Numbered from the stretch's first letter, positions 27,495 to 36,983 are shown. The stretch: DNA of 64,000 nt from Sphaerisporangium corydalis (GCF_025506355.1 NZ_JANZYP010000005.1:1-64000); one strand, 5' to 3'. Numbers and translations are program-made. The notes: generated by a model not told the origin, from the letters alone.

Positions 27495-28722
27495 TCTACG
27501 GGGGGAACTCGACGCGTTCCTGAACGTCAACGACGAGTCCCTCATCGCCTTCCGGCGCGACCTGCACGCCCACCCCGAGCTCGGGTTCGTGGAACACCGC
27601 ACCACCGAGCGCATCGCCGGCCGGCTGGCCGAGGCCGGGCTCGTGCCGACCCCGCTGCCGCGCGGCACCGGCCTGATCTGCGACATCGGCAGCGGCGACG
27701 GCCCGACGGTGGCCCTGCGCGCCGACATCGACGCGCTGCCGCTCCCCGACGAGAAGGACGTCCCCTACCGCTCGACCGTCCCCGGCGTCTGCCACGCCTG
27801 CGGCCACGACGTGCACACCTCGATCGTCCTCGGCACGGGACTGTTCCTCGCCGAGCAGGCGGCGGCCGGGCTGCTGCCCGGGCGGGTCCGCCTGATCTTC
27901 CAGCCCGCCGAGGAGGTCATGCCCGGCGGCGCGCTCAAGGTCCTGGAGGCCGGCGGCATCAGCGGCGTCGACCGCATCTTCGGCCTGCACTGCGACCCCC
28001 GCGTCGACGTCGGCCGGCTCGGCCTGCGCGTCGGGGCGATCACCGGCGCGTGCGACAAGGTCACCGTCCGGGTCGCCGGGCCGGGCGGGCACACCGCCCG
28101 CCCGCACCTCACCGCCGACCTCGTCTTCGCCCTCGCCAAGATCATCACGGAGCTGCCCGCCGCGCTCAGCCGGCGTGTCGACCCCCGCTCCTCGCTGTCG
28201 CTGGTGTGGGGCCGGATCCAGGCCGGGTCGGTGGCCAACGCCATCCCCGACGACGGCCTGGCCGAGGGCACGATCCGCTGCCTGGACGAGCAGGCCTGGC
28301 ACGAGGCGCCCGACCTGTTCAAGTCGCTGCTCGACTCGGTCGCCGTCGCCTACGGGGTGGACGCCGAGATGAACTACATCCGTGGCGTCCCGCCGACCAT
28401 CAACGAGGTGACCAGCGTCCAGATGCTGCGGGACGCGGCCGGCCAGGTGCTCGGCCCCGAGGCCACCGTGCCGACCCCGCAGTCCCTCGGCGGCGAGGAC
28501 TTCGGCTGGTACCTGGAGTCGGTGCCCGGGGCGTACGCCCGGCTCGGGGTGCGTACCCCGGGGGCGACCCGGCAGATCGACATCCACCAGGGCACCTTCG
28601 ACGTCGACGAGCGGTGCATCGGCGTCGGGGTGAGCGTGATGGCCGCCACGGCGCTGACCGCCCTGTGGGAGGGCCGCCGCACCTCCAGCGACAAGGACGC
28701 CGCCCAGCCGGTGACCGCCTGA
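27481..28722 (+). CDS. M20 family metallo-amidohydrolase
   Basis: This 413-residue enzyme is of the aminoacylase/IAA-amino-acid hydrolase type. FRRDLHAHPELGF is at the N-terminus. Metal-site residues are in CHACGHDVHTS and FQPAEEVMPGG, the dimerisation domain includes GPGGHTARP, and a late metal ligand lies in SLGGEDFGWYLE. It removes acyl or amino groups from small amides in the cytoplasm. It overlaps the YbdK ligase gene upstream. M20 amidohydrolases (AmiA1/AmiB1) also sit beside the deo/add genes in mycobacteria, so this location next to nucleoside genes is conserved. Confidence 0.92.
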   Translation: MPARDLRGELDAFLNVNDESLIAFRRDLHAHPELGFVEHRTTERIAGRLAEAGLVPTPLPRGTGLICDIGSGDGPTVALRADIDALPLPDEKDVPYRSTVPGVCHACGHDVHTSIVLGTGLFLAEQAAAGLLPGRVRLIFQPAEEVMPGGALKVLEAGGISGVDRIFGLHCDPRVDVGRLGLRVGAITGACDKVTVRVAGPGGHTARPHLTADLVFALAKIITELPAALSRRVDPRSSLSLVWGRIQAGSVANAIPDDGLAEGTIRCLDEQAWHEAPDLFKSLLDSVAVAYGVDAEMNYIRGVPPTINEVTSVQMLRDAAGQVLGPEATVPTPQSLGGEDFGWYLESVPGAYARLGVRTPGATRQIDIHQGTFDVDERCIGVGVSVMAATALTALWEGRRTSSDKDAAQPVTA

Positions 28723-28842
28723 CGACCGCACGGTGAGACGGGGACGTCCGAAACGGCGCCCCCGGCACCTCGTCCCACGGTTTCGCAGGTCACAGGGTGG
28801 CGTGAGCTGCATAACGGACCTATTGCGGAGCCGTGTGCCGGT

Positions 28843-28871
28843 TTGGCCAACACCGGTGGAACAACTATCTT
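28843..28871 (+). promoter_or_regulatory. Candidate sigma70-like promoter of nucleoside operon
   Basis: ttggcc (28843-28848) and tatctt (28866-28871) are separated by 17 nt, about 73 nt upstream of the lipoprotein gene's start. Confidence 0.5.
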
Positions 28872-28943
28872 CCGTGCAGGGTTGCCGTGCGTTCCTTCGC
28901 GCGTGCACACGAGTTGGACGGCGAAGACACGGAAGGAGTCACC

Positions 28944-30014
28944 TTGCTCCGCACTCATGCAGGCAAGTTGGCCGCCACCACCGCGGTAGGGGCCATGCTC
29001 ATGGCCGCCGCGGCATGTGGAGGCAGTAGCGATACCGGTACCGCGACATCGGCGCCGGCGGCGTCGAGCGCGTCGTCGGCCGCGCCGACCGGCCCCAAGG
29101 TCGGCCTCGCGTACGACATCGGCGGGCGCGGTGACCAGTCCTTCAACGACGCCGCCGCCGCCGGCCTGGAGAAGGCCAAATCGGAGCTCAGCCTGGCCGA
29201 CACCAAGGAGCTCGAGGCGGGCTCCGGCGAGACGGGCGCCCAGAAGGAGCAGCGGCTCCGCCTGCTGGCCCAGGGTGGCTACAACCCGGTCATCGCCGTC
29301 GGTTTCGCCTACTCCGAGGCGATCAAGAAGGTCGCCAAGGAGTTCCCTGACACCAAGTTCGCGATCATCGACGACGCGGCCGAGGGCCCGAACATCTCCA
29401 ACCTGGTGTTCGCCGAGAACGAGGGCTCGTTCCTGGTCGGCGCCGTCGCGGCGCTGAAGACCAAGAAGGACCACATCGGTTTCGTCGGCGGCGTGCAGGT
29501 CCCGCTGATCAAGAAGTTCGAGGTCGGCTTCACCCGGGGCGCCCAGGCCGTCAAGCCGGACATCAAGATCGACGTCAAGTACCTCACCCAGCCGCCGGAC
29601 TTCGGCGGCTTCAACGACCCGGCCAAGGGCAAGACCGCGGCCGAGGGCATGTACGACGCCGGCGCCGACATCGTCTACCAGGCGGCGGGCGGCTCGGGCG
29701 GCGGCGTCTTCGAGGCGGCCAAGGCGGCGAAGGGCTTCGCCATCGGCGTCGACTCCGACCAGGCCCTCACCGCCGACGAGGGTGTGCGCAGCGTCATCCT
29801 CACCTCCATGCTCAAGAAGGTCGACGTCGCGGTCTTCGACTTCCTCAAGAGCTACACCGACGGCACGGTCCAGGCCGGCGTCAAGGTCTACGACCTCAAG
29901 GCGGGCGGCGTCGACTTCTCCACCACCGGTGGCCAGGTCGACGACGTCAAGAACAAGGTCGACGAGTACAAGCAGAAGATCATCGACGGCACGATCAAGG
30001 TTCCCGCCGAATAA
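28944..30014 (+). CDS. BMP family nucleoside-binding lipoprotein (ABC transporter)
   Basis: The precursor has 356 residues. The signal peptide ends in the lipobox AAAC of MLMAAAACGGS, followed by a Ser/Ala spacer. The mature part is a Bmp/Med family domain: KVGLAYDIGGRGDQSFNDAA, IAVGFAYSEAIKKVAKEFPD, EGSFLVGAVAALKTKK, DIVYQAAGGSGGGVFEA, GVDSDQ. It is the extracellular receptor for nucleosides in BmpA/PnrA-type transporters. A TTG start at 28944 is chosen because AAGGAG is 5 nt upstream; longer frames lack a signal peptide. A stem-loop separates it from the ATPase gene. Confidence 0.93.
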   Translation: MLRTHAGKLAATTAVGAMLMAAAACGGSSDTGTATSAPAASSASSAAPTGPKVGLAYDIGGRGDQSFNDAAAAGLEKAKSELSLADTKELEAGSGETGAQKEQRLRLLAQGGYNPVIAVGFAYSEAIKKVAKEFPDTKFAIIDDAAEGPNISNLVFAENEGSFLVGAVAALKTKKDHIGFVGGVQVPLIKKFEVGFTRGAQAVKPDIKIDVKYLTQPPDFGGFNDPAKGKTAAEGMYDAGADIVYQAAGGSGGGVFEAAKAAKGFAIGVDSDQALTADEGVRSVILTSMLKKVDVAVFDFLKSYTDGTVQAGVKVYDLKAGGVDFSTTGGQVDDVKNKVDEYKQKIIDGTIKVPAE

Positions 30015-30027
30015 TCTTCTGACCTCT

Positions 30028-30056
30028 GGGGCCCGGCGGCCTTGCCACCGGGCCCC
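30028..30056 (+). terminator. Intercistronic hairpin (partial terminator/attenuator)
   Basis: ggggcccgg (30028-30036) and ccgggcccc (30048-30056) form a perfect 9-bp stem between the binding-protein and ATPase genes. It would leave binding-protein mRNA more abundant than transporter mRNA. Confidence 0.6.
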
Positions 30057-30142
30057 TTCGGCTACTGTCTGGTTCACCGTTCCGCCCACGAGGCCGGCCG
30101 CGCGTCCGCGAGGCACCCAGCCCCGTCATCGAGGCCACCCGC

Positions 30143-31858
30143 ATGGAGGCCGTCATCAGCACTTCGACTTCTCCGGCCACCGCCACCGACAACGCCGTCG
30201 AACTTGAGGGGATCACCAAGCGATTCCCGGGCGTCGTCGCCAACCGTGACATCCGCCTCAGCGTGCGACCGGGGCACGTGCACGCCATCGTCGGCGAGAA
30301 CGGCGCGGGCAAGTCCACGCTCATGAAGATCCTCTACGGCATGCAGCGGCCGGACGAGGGCGTCATCCGCGTCAACGGCTCGCCGATCGCCTTCCGGTCG
30401 CCGGCCGACGCCATCGCCGCCGGGATCGGCATGGTCCACCAGCACTTCATGCTCGCGGACAACCTCACCGTCCTGGAGAACATCATCCTGGGCAGCGAGC
30501 CCCGCAGGCGCGGCGTCGGCATCGACTTCGCGCTCGCGCGCGCGAAGATCGCCGAGATCTCCGCCGCGTACGGCCTCGGGGTCGGCCCGGACGTCCTGGT
30601 GGAGGACCTCGGCGTGGGCGCGCGGCAGCGCGTGGAGATCCTCAAGGTCCTCTACCGCGGCGCGCGGATCCTGATCCTGGACGAGCCGACCGCCGTGCTG
30701 GTGCCCCAGGAGGTCGAGGAGCTCTTCGGCAACCTCCGCCGCCTGGTCGACCAGGGTCTCACCATCATCTTCATCTCGCACAAGCTCGACGAGGTGCTGT
30801 CGGTGGCCGACGCGATCACGGTGATCCGGCGCGGCACCACCGTGGCCAGCGTCGACCCCAAGGACGTCACGGCCAGGCAGCTCGCCGAGCTCATGGTGGG
30901 CAGCGAGCTGCCGAGCCCCGAGACGCGGGAGTCCACGGTCACCGACCAGGTCGCGCTCGCCGTGCGTAACCTGACCGTGCGCGACGCCGACGGGCGCGCG
31001 GTCGTGGAGGACGTCTCCTTCGACATCCACAAGGGCGAGGTCCTCGGCATCGCCGGCGTCGAGGGCAACGGGCAGGCCGAGCTGGTCGAGGCCGTCATGG
31101 GCATGCGCCCGGCCCAGGGCGTGATCAAGCTCGGCGACGCCGACGTCTCCGCCTGGCCGACGTTGCGCAGGCGCGAGGGCGGCATCGGCTACATCCCCGA
31201 GGACCGGCAGCGGCACGGCCTGCTGCTGGAGTCCCCGCTGTGGGAGAACCGCATCCTCGGCCACCAGACCAGGAAGCCCAACGTCAAGGGGCCCTGGATC
31301 GACCGGGCCGGGGCCCGCGCGGACACCCAGCGGATCGTCACCGAGTACGACGTCCGCACCCCGGGCATCGACGTGGACGCCGCCGCCCTGTCCGGCGGCA
31401 ACCAGCAGAAACTGATCGTCGGCCGGGAGATGAGCGGCGATCCCGTCGTGCTCATCGCCTCCCACCCGACGCGCGGCGTCGACGTGGGCGCCCAGGCCGC
31501 CATCTGGGACCACCTGCGCGCGGCGCGCGCGGCCGGCCTCGCCGTCCTGCTGATCTCGGCGGACCTCGACGAGCTGATCGGCCTGTCGGACTCGCTGAAG
31601 GTCATCCTGCGCGGGCGCGTGGTGGCCGACGTCGACCCGGGCCACGTGACCCCGGAACGGCTCGGCTCGGCCATGACCGGCGCCAAGGACGAGATCACCC
31701 CCGCACCCCCGCCCGCGACCGGCGTCGTACCCGAACCGCCCGGCCCCGCGACGACCGGGATCAAGGGCGGCGCGGTCCCCGAGCAGCCGGGTCCGCCGAC
31801 CGGCGGGTCCCCTGATCAACTCGGCTCGGCGAAGGCCGACGCCGGGGAGGAAGCATGA
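30143..31858 (+). CDS. Double ATP-binding subunit of nucleoside ABC transporter
   Basis: The protein has 571 residues in two ABC halves. The first has an intact Walker A, GENGAGKST (51-59), Q-loop MVHQHFMLADNLTV and Walker B LILDEPTAVL. The second has the degenerate P-loop GVEGNGQAEL, signature LSGGNQQK and IASHPTRGVDVGA, as usual in sugar/nucleoside importers of this class. A Pro/Gly/Ala-rich tail of about 65 residues is added at the C-terminus. It energises uptake with the two permeases. It overlaps the next gene by 4 nt (ATGA). Confidence 0.95.
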   Translation: MEAVISTSTSPATATDNAVELEGITKRFPGVVANRDIRLSVRPGHVHAIVGENGAGKSTLMKILYGMQRPDEGVIRVNGSPIAFRSPADAIAAGIGMVHQHFMLADNLTVLENIILGSEPRRRGVGIDFALARAKIAEISAAYGLGVGPDVLVEDLGVGARQRVEILKVLYRGARILILDEPTAVLVPQEVEELFGNLRRLVDQGLTIIFISHKLDEVLSVADAITVIRRGTTVASVDPKDVTARQLAELMVGSELPSPETRESTVTDQVALAVRNLTVRDADGRAVVEDVSFDIHKGEVLGIAGVEGNGQAELVEAVMGMRPAQGVIKLGDADVSAWPTLRRREGGIGYIPEDRQRHGLLLESPLWENRILGHQTRKPNVKGPWIDRAGARADTQRIVTEYDVRTPGIDVDAAALSGGNQQKLIVGREMSGDPVVLIASHPTRGVDVGAQAAIWDHLRAARAAGLAVLLISADLDELIGLSDSLKVILRGRVVADVDPGHVTPERLGSAMTGAKDEITPAPPPATGVVPEPPGPATTGIKGGAVPEQPGPPTGGSPDQLGSAKADAGEEA

Positions 31859-32994
31859 GTTCCTTCTCCGACCGGCTGCTCGGCAGAGTGCGGCTCGGCG
31901 GGCTGCTGGCGGTCGCCGCCCCGCTGCTCGCCATCGTCTTCGCCGGCCTCGTCACCTCGCTCATCCTCGCGCTCACCGGCAACCCGCCGCTGGAGACGAT
32001 GAAACTGCTCGCCGACTACGGCGCGCAGTCCCGCACGATCGTGATGATCATCAACCTCGCCACGACGTACTACATCTCGGCCCTCGCCGTCGCGATCGGG
32101 TTCCGGATGAACCTGTTCAACATCGGCGTCGACGGCCAGTACCGCCTCGCCGCGCTGATCGCGGCGGCCGTCGGCGGCGCGCTGGTGCTCCCGGCCCCGC
32201 TGCACGTCGGCGTGACGATCCTGGTCGCGGTGGCCGTCGGCGGCATCTGGGCGTCCATCGCCGGGCTGCTCAAGGTCACCCGGGGCGTCAGCGAGGTCAT
32301 CTCCACGATCATGCTGAACGCCATCGCGACCGGCGTCGGCGCGTGGCTGCTCACCACCGACCGCCTCGCCGTCGCGGTGTCGGGCAGCAACAACATCGGC
32401 ACCAAGCCGATCCCGCCGTCCGGCCAGTTCCCCGGGTTCTCCCTGATCCCCGGCACCCAGGCCCAGGTGTTCGGGTTCGTCGTCATCGCGGCGCTGCTGG
32501 GCATCGGCTACCACGTGCTGTTCAATCGGACGCGCTTCGGCTTCGACCTGCGCGCCACCGGCAAGTCGGAGTCGGCCGCGATCGCCAGCGGGGTCAACGT
32601 CAAGAAGATGGTCCTGCTGACGATGATCATCTCCGGGGCGGTCGCCGGGCTGGTCGGCATGCCCCAGCTCCTCGGCGCCTCGTACTCCTACAGCCTCGAC
32701 TTCCCGCCCGGGCTCGGCTTCACCGGCATCGCCATCGCCCTGCTCGGCCGCAACAACCCGGTCGGCATCGCGATCGGCGCGCTGCTGTGGAGCTTCCTGG
32801 ACAACTCCTCGGACATCCTCGACCTCGAAGGCATCCCCAAGGAGATCGTGATCATCATGCAGGGCACCATCGTGCTCTCGGTCATCGTCGCCTACGAGCT
32901 CGTCCACCGGTACCGGCTCGCGGCCGAGCAGCGCAGGGTGAGCCGCGAGCTCTCCACCAACGCCCCCGCACCGCTGGAAGGAGCGGCGGCGTGA
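31855..32994 (+). CDS. Nucleoside ABC transporter permease 1
   Basis: This 379-residue BPD_transp_2 (branched-chain/ribose/BMP-type) permease has about 8-10 membrane helices. Signature segments are FRMNLFNIGVDGQYRLAAL, KVTRGVSEVISTIMLNAIA and FGFDLRATGKSESAAIASGV. It is coupled to its neighbours by 4-nt overlaps on both sides (ATGA with the ATPase gene, GTGA with permease 2), indicating one operon. Confidence 0.94.
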   Translation: MSSFSDRLLGRVRLGGLLAVAAPLLAIVFAGLVTSLILALTGNPPLETMKLLADYGAQSRTIVMIINLATTYYISALAVAIGFRMNLFNIGVDGQYRLAALIAAAVGGALVLPAPLHVGVTILVAVAVGGIWASIAGLLKVTRGVSEVISTIMLNAIATGVGAWLLTTDRLAVAVSGSNNIGTKPIPPSGQFPGFSLIPGTQAQVFGFVVIAALLGIGYHVLFNRTRFGFDLRATGKSESAAIASGVNVKKMVLLTMIISGAVAGLVGMPQLLGASYSYSLDFPPGLGFTGIAIALLGRNNPVGIAIGALLWSFLDNSSDILDLEGIPKEIVIIMQGTIVLSVIVAYELVHRYRLAAEQRRVSRELSTNAPAPLEGAAA

Positions 32995-34259
32995 CCGTCA
33001 CCGAGATCTCCGCCGCGCCCCCCGCGCCACCCCAGGTCCGCCGCTTCCGCGTGAGCTGGCAGCTGCTCCTGCTGGGCCTGCTCGCCCTGCTGGTCATGCT
33101 GTCCATCGCCCGGGTCGTGACCGGGGCCAACGACATCACCTCCGGCGGCACCATCGGTGCCGCGGTCGGCCTGGCCGTCCCGATCGGCCTCGCGGCCCTC
33201 GGCGGCCTGTGGTCGGAGCGGGCCGGGGTCGTCAACATCGGCCTCGAAGGCATGATGATCCTCGGCACCTGGTGCGGGGCCTGGGGCGCCATCGTGTTCG
33301 GCAACCCCTGGGCCGGCGTGGTCGCCGGGGCGATCGGCGGCGCGCTCGGCGGGCTGCTGCACGCCCTGCTGACCGTCACCTTCGGCGTCGACCACATCAT
33401 CTCCGGCGTGGCCATCAACATCCTCGGCCTCGGCGTCACCCAATACCTCTCCAAGCTGGTCTTCAACGGCATGAAGGGCGGCGGCGAGACCCAGTCGCCA
33501 CGCATCACCCCCATCTCGGGCGTCAGCGTGCCCGGCATCGGCGGGCCGCTGCGGGACGTGGAGAACGCCCACGTGTTCCTGGTGTCGGACCTGGCCGGCC
33601 TGCTGCGCGGCGTGACGCAGAACGTGTCGCTGTTCACCATCGTCGCGATCCTGCTGGTGCCGCTGAGCTTCTACGTGCTGTGGCGCACGGCGTTCGGGCT
33701 GCGGCTGCGGTCCTGCGGCGAGCGCCCGGTGGCCGCCGAGTCGCTCGGCGTCAACGTGTACTACTACAAGTACGTCGCCGTGGTGATCTCCGGTGCGCTG
33801 GCCGGCCTGGGCGGCGCCTTCCTGTCGATCGTGGCCGCCGGGATCTACCGCGAGGGCCAGACCGGCGGGCGCGGCTTCATCGGCCTGGCCGCGATGATCT
33901 TCGGCAACTGGCGGCCCGGCGGGCTCGCGGGCGGCGCCCTGCTGTTCGGGTACACCGACGCGCTCCAGCTCCGCCAGGGCGGCATCTCCGTCCACGCGCT
34001 CCTGCTGGTCGTCGCGATGCTGCTCGCCGCGTTCGGGGTCTACCAGCTCGTCCGGCAGCACCGGAGCCGCGCGGCGCTGATCAGCGGCGTCTTCGCGGTC
34101 GCGGTGTTCGCCGTCTTCGCGATGACCGACACCGTGGCCGAGCAGTTCACCTCGTTCACCCCCCACCTCACCACGCTGCTCGTCCTGTCGCTCGCCTCCC
34201 AGAGGCTGCGCATGCCGGCGGCCGACGGCCTTCCGTACCGCAGGGGTCAGGCGAAGTGA
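32991..34259 (+). CDS. Nucleoside ABC transporter permease 2
   Basis: This 422-residue permease is of the same family as permease 1, with the related WSERAGVVNIGLEGMMILG, VDHIISGVAINILGLGVTQ, FGLRLRSCGERPVAAESLGV and GRGFIGLAAMIFGNWRPGG segments. It forms a heterodimeric channel with permease 1. Start GTG 32991 overlaps the preceding stop (GTGA). Upstream frames in this register are out-of-frame translations of permease 1 and were excluded. Confidence 0.94.
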   Translation: MTVTEISAAPPAPPQVRRFRVSWQLLLLGLLALLVMLSIARVVTGANDITSGGTIGAAVGLAVPIGLAALGGLWSERAGVVNIGLEGMMILGTWCGAWGAIVFGNPWAGVVAGAIGGALGGLLHALLTVTFGVDHIISGVAINILGLGVTQYLSKLVFNGMKGGGETQSPRITPISGVSVPGIGGPLRDVENAHVFLVSDLAGLLRGVTQNVSLFTIVAILLVPLSFYVLWRTAFGLRLRSCGERPVAAESLGVNVYYYKYVAVVISGALAGLGGAFLSIVAAGIYREGQTGGRGFIGLAAMIFGNWRPGGLAGGALLFGYTDALQLRQGGISVHALLLVVAMLLAAFGVYQLVRQHRSRAALISGVFAVAVFAVFAMTDTVAEQFTSFTPHLTTLLVLSLASQRLRMPAADGLPYRRGQAK

Positions 34260-34305
34260 GCACGGCGTACGCACCGCCGGCACCGGAACGACAGGGGGAA
34301 CGAAC

Positions 34306-34731
34306 GTGACGGACGGCGAAGCCGGGGGATGGGCGGGCGAGGTCGACTGGGACGCGCTGCGCGAGCACGCGACCGAGGCGATGGCGCGCGCGTACGCGCC
34401 GTACTCCAAGTTCCCCGTCGGCGCCGCCGCGCTGGTGGACGACGGGCGGGTCGTCACCGGGTGCAACGTGGAGAACGCCTCCTACGGCCTCGGGCTGTGC
34501 GCGGAGTGCGGCCTGGTCTCCGCGCTGCACGCGTCGGGCGGCGGGCGGCTCGTGGCGTTCACCTGCGTGGACGGGCACGGCGAGCTGCTCATGCCCTGCG
34601 GTCGCTGCCGGCAGCTGCTGTTCGAGCACGGCGGGCTCGACCTGCTGGTGGAGACCCCCGAAGGCCCGCTGCGGATGGACGGCCTGCTGCCGTTCGCCTT
34701 CGGCCCCGACGACCTGTCCCGGGGCGCCTGA
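34306..34731 (+). CDS. cdd: Cytidine deaminase
   Basis: This 141-residue homotetrameric-type enzyme deaminates (deoxy)cytidine to (deoxy)uridine. YSKFPVGAAAL leads to substrate-binding NVEN (54-57). The catalytic C65-A-E67 is in LCAECGLVSAL, and zinc Cys98 and Cys101 are in MPCGRCRQLL. It sits directly behind the nucleoside transporter and ahead of thymidine phosphorylase, so imported pyrimidine nucleosides are processed in one unit. Confidence 0.95.
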   Translation: MTDGEAGGWAGEVDWDALREHATEAMARAYAPYSKFPVGAAALVDDGRVVTGCNVENASYGLGLCAECGLVSALHASGGGRLVAFTCVDGHGELLMPCGRCRQLLFEHGGLDLLVETPEGPLRMDGLLPFAFGPDDLSRGA

Positions 34732-34784
34732 GCCGGCGTCACGTTCACTACGCCCGACGATCATTCTCTGGAGCCTGGAAGCAC

Positions 34785-36062
34785 ATGGACGCGATCGACG
34801 TCATCGTCACCAAGCGGGAGGGCCGCGAGCTCTCCGGCGAGCAGATCGCGTGGGTGGTCGACGCCTACACGCGGGGAGCGGTCGCCGACGAGCAGATGTC
34901 CGCCCTGGCCATGGCCATCCTGCTCAACGGGATGGGCCGGGCGGAGATCGGGCGGTGGACCGAGGCGATGATCCGGTCCGGCTCGCGCATGGACTGGTCC
35001 GCGCTCGACCGGCCGACCACCGACAAGCACTCCACCGGCGGCGTGGGCGACAAGATCACGCTGCCGCTGGCGCCGCTGGTTGCGGCGTGCGGTGCGTACG
35101 TCCCCCAGCTCTCCGGGCGGGGCCTCGGCCACACCGGGGGCACGCTGGACAAGATGGAGTCGATCCCCGGCTGGCGGGCGTCGCTGTCCAACGACGAGAT
35201 GCTCGCGGTGCTGCGGGCGGCCGGCGCGGTCGTCTGCGCGGCCGGTGACGGCCTCGCGCCCGCCGACAAGAAGCTGTACGCGCTCCGCGACGTCACCGGG
35301 ACGGTCGAGTCGATCCCGCTGATCGCGTCCTCGATCATGTCCAAGAAGATCGCCGAGGGAACGGGCGCGCTGGTGCTGGACGTCAAGGTCGGCTCGGGCG
35401 CCTTCATGAAGAACGTGGACACCGCACGCGAGCTGGCCCGCACGATGGTCGAGCTCGGCACCGACCACGGGGTCGCCACGGTGGCGCTGCTGACCGCGAT
35501 GGACCGCCCGCTCGGCCTGGCCGTCGGCAACGCCCTGGAGGTCCAGGAGTCGGTCGAGGTGCTCGCCGGCGGCGGGCCGTCCGACGTCGTGGAGCTGACC
35601 GTGCGCCTCGCGCGCGAGATGCTGGCCACGGCCGGGGTCAACGGCCCCGACCCCGAGAACGCGCTCAAGGACGGGTCGGCCATGGACGCCTGGCGGCGCA
35701 TGATCACCGCCCAGGGGGGCGACCCGGACGCCGCGCTGCCGGTCTCCGCCGAGAGCGTCGAGGTCACCGCGCCCGCCTCGGGGGTGCTGTCCCGGCTCGA
35801 CGCGTACGGGGTCGGGCTCGCGGCCTGGCGCCTCGGCGCAGGGCGGGCGCGCAAGGAGGACGCGGTGTCCTTCGGGGCGGGCATCACCCTGCACGCCAAG
35901 CCGGGCGACACCGTACGCCAGGGGCAGCGCCTGATGACCCTGCACGCCGACGACGCCGGCCGCTTCGAGCGCGCGCTCGGCGCCCTCGACGGCGCGTACG
36001 AGATCGGCCAGGCGACCGGCCCGGACCTGCTCCCCCTGGTGATCGACAAGATCACGGCCTGA
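34785..36062 (+). CDS. deoA: Thymidine phosphorylase
   Basis: This 425-residue pyrimidine-nucleoside phosphorylase splits thymidine/deoxyuridine with phosphate into base and deoxyribose-1-phosphate. The phosphate-binding KHSTGGVGDK is at 81-90, the family motif GRGLGHTGGTLDKMESIPG follows, and DVKVGSGAFMK is conserved. The C-terminal PYNP domain is present. ATG 34785 has GGAAG upstream. It is the last gene of the transporter-cdd-deoA operon. Confidence 0.95.
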   Translation: MDAIDVIVTKREGRELSGEQIAWVVDAYTRGAVADEQMSALAMAILLNGMGRAEIGRWTEAMIRSGSRMDWSALDRPTTDKHSTGGVGDKITLPLAPLVAACGAYVPQLSGRGLGHTGGTLDKMESIPGWRASLSNDEMLAVLRAAGAVVCAAGDGLAPADKKLYALRDVTGTVESIPLIASSIMSKKIAEGTGALVLDVKVGSGAFMKNVDTARELARTMVELGTDHGVATVALLTAMDRPLGLAVGNALEVQESVEVLAGGGPSDVVELTVRLAREMLATAGVNGPDPENALKDGSAMDAWRRMITAQGGDPDAALPVSAESVEVTAPASGVLSRLDAYGVGLAAWRLGAGRARKEDAVSFGAGITLHAKPGDTVRQGQRLMTLHADDAGRFERALGALDGAYEIGQATGPDLLPLVIDKITA

Positions 36063-36116
36063 CCCGGGGCGATCTCCGGAGGGGTCGAGCGCAGCGCGAG
36101 GGTCTGGAAGTCGTGC

Positions 36117-36836
36117 TCAGCGCGCGAGGAGGTCGTCCAGCTCGGCCGCGTACAGCAGGGCGGGGTCGAACTCCATCCCGGTGAAGTGGCCCGCCAGCTC
36201 CAGGGACAGGACGCCGTGCAACCGGGTCCAGACGACCAGCGCCCGGTGCAGGACGGCGGGCGTCGCGGGGTGGCCGGCCGCCCACTCCCGATGGCCTTCG
36301 AGATGCGCCTCGAACGACGTGGCGGGTGGCCCATCGGGTGGGGTCGCGGGGCCGCCCGAGAGTGGCTCGTGGGACGTCGTCGCGGGCCCGCCGGGGGATG
36401 GTGTCAGGGGCAGCGCGGCGCAGGCATCGAGCAGGATCGCCATGATCTCGGCCGCGATCTCGGTGACGTCGTCGGGGGCGTGGTACCCGGGGACGGGCGT
36501 GCCGTAGATCAGCAGGTACCGCTGGGGGTCGTCCAGGGCCCATTCACGCAGGGCGTGCGCCATCACGGCCAGATCGGCACCGGGTTTCGAGGCCGAGGCG
36601 AAGGTGTCGGCGAGGCTCCGGTACGCGTCCTTGATCAGCTCGGTCATCAGGTCGTCGCGGCTGGCGAAGTACCGGTAGAGCGCGGGGCCGCTCATGCCCA
36701 TCTGCTTGGCGATCGCGTTGAGGGAGAGCGCGGGCGCCCCCGCCGTGGCGATCTGCTCCCACGCGCGTTCCTTGACCTCGGCGCGCACCTGGGTGCGGTA
36801 CCGCTCGCGCGGGGTCCTCGTCGGCGCTTCCGCCAT
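36117..36836 (-). CDS. TetR family regulator with TetR_C_13-like C-terminus
   Basis: The protein has 239 residues. An N-terminal TetR HTH (about 10-60) is seen in ALSLNAIAKQMGMSGPALYRYFASRDDLMTEL. The C-terminal ligand domain has the typical WALDDPQRYLLIYGTPVPGY. It also holds an unusual Pro/Gly-rich insert (about 145-170) and ends with HGVLSLELAGHFTGM. The start has GAGGTGG upstream. It is divergent from a quinone-oxidoreductase-like gene and probably represses it and itself through the palindrome in the shared spacer. Confidence 0.92.
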   Translation of the reverse strand: MAEAPTRTPRERYRTQVRAEVKERAWEQIATAGAPALSLNAIAKQMGMSGPALYRYFASRDDLMTELIKDAYRSLADTFASASKPGADLAVMAHALREWALDDPQRYLLIYGTPVPGYHAPDDVTEIAAEIMAILLDACAALPLTPSPGGPATTSHEPLSGGPATPPDGPPATSFEAHLEGHREWAAGHPATPAVLHRALVVWTRLHGVLSLELAGHFTGMEFDPALLYAAELDDLLAR

Positions 36837-36904
36837 GGCCTGCCACCTCTTCGCACTCTGCGGCTCTATCTCTGATCCTTAGTTAGAGGCTATCACGAAC
36901 GTTA

Positions 36905-36942
36905 TTGACAGACACTGCTCCGTCGCGTTACAACTTATAACG
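36905..36942 (+). promoter_or_regulatory. Promoter plus candidate TetR operator
   Basis: ttgaca (36905-36910) and tacaac (36929-36934) lie 18 nt apart. The -10 is inside the near-palindrome cgttacaacttataacg (36926-36942), a plausible TetR site blocking polymerase. A half-site aacgtta lies at about 36898-36904. Confidence 0.5.
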
Positions 36943-36983
36943 AAAGCAAGGGAACGTAACCGCGCAGCGCAGTGGAGGTCGTC

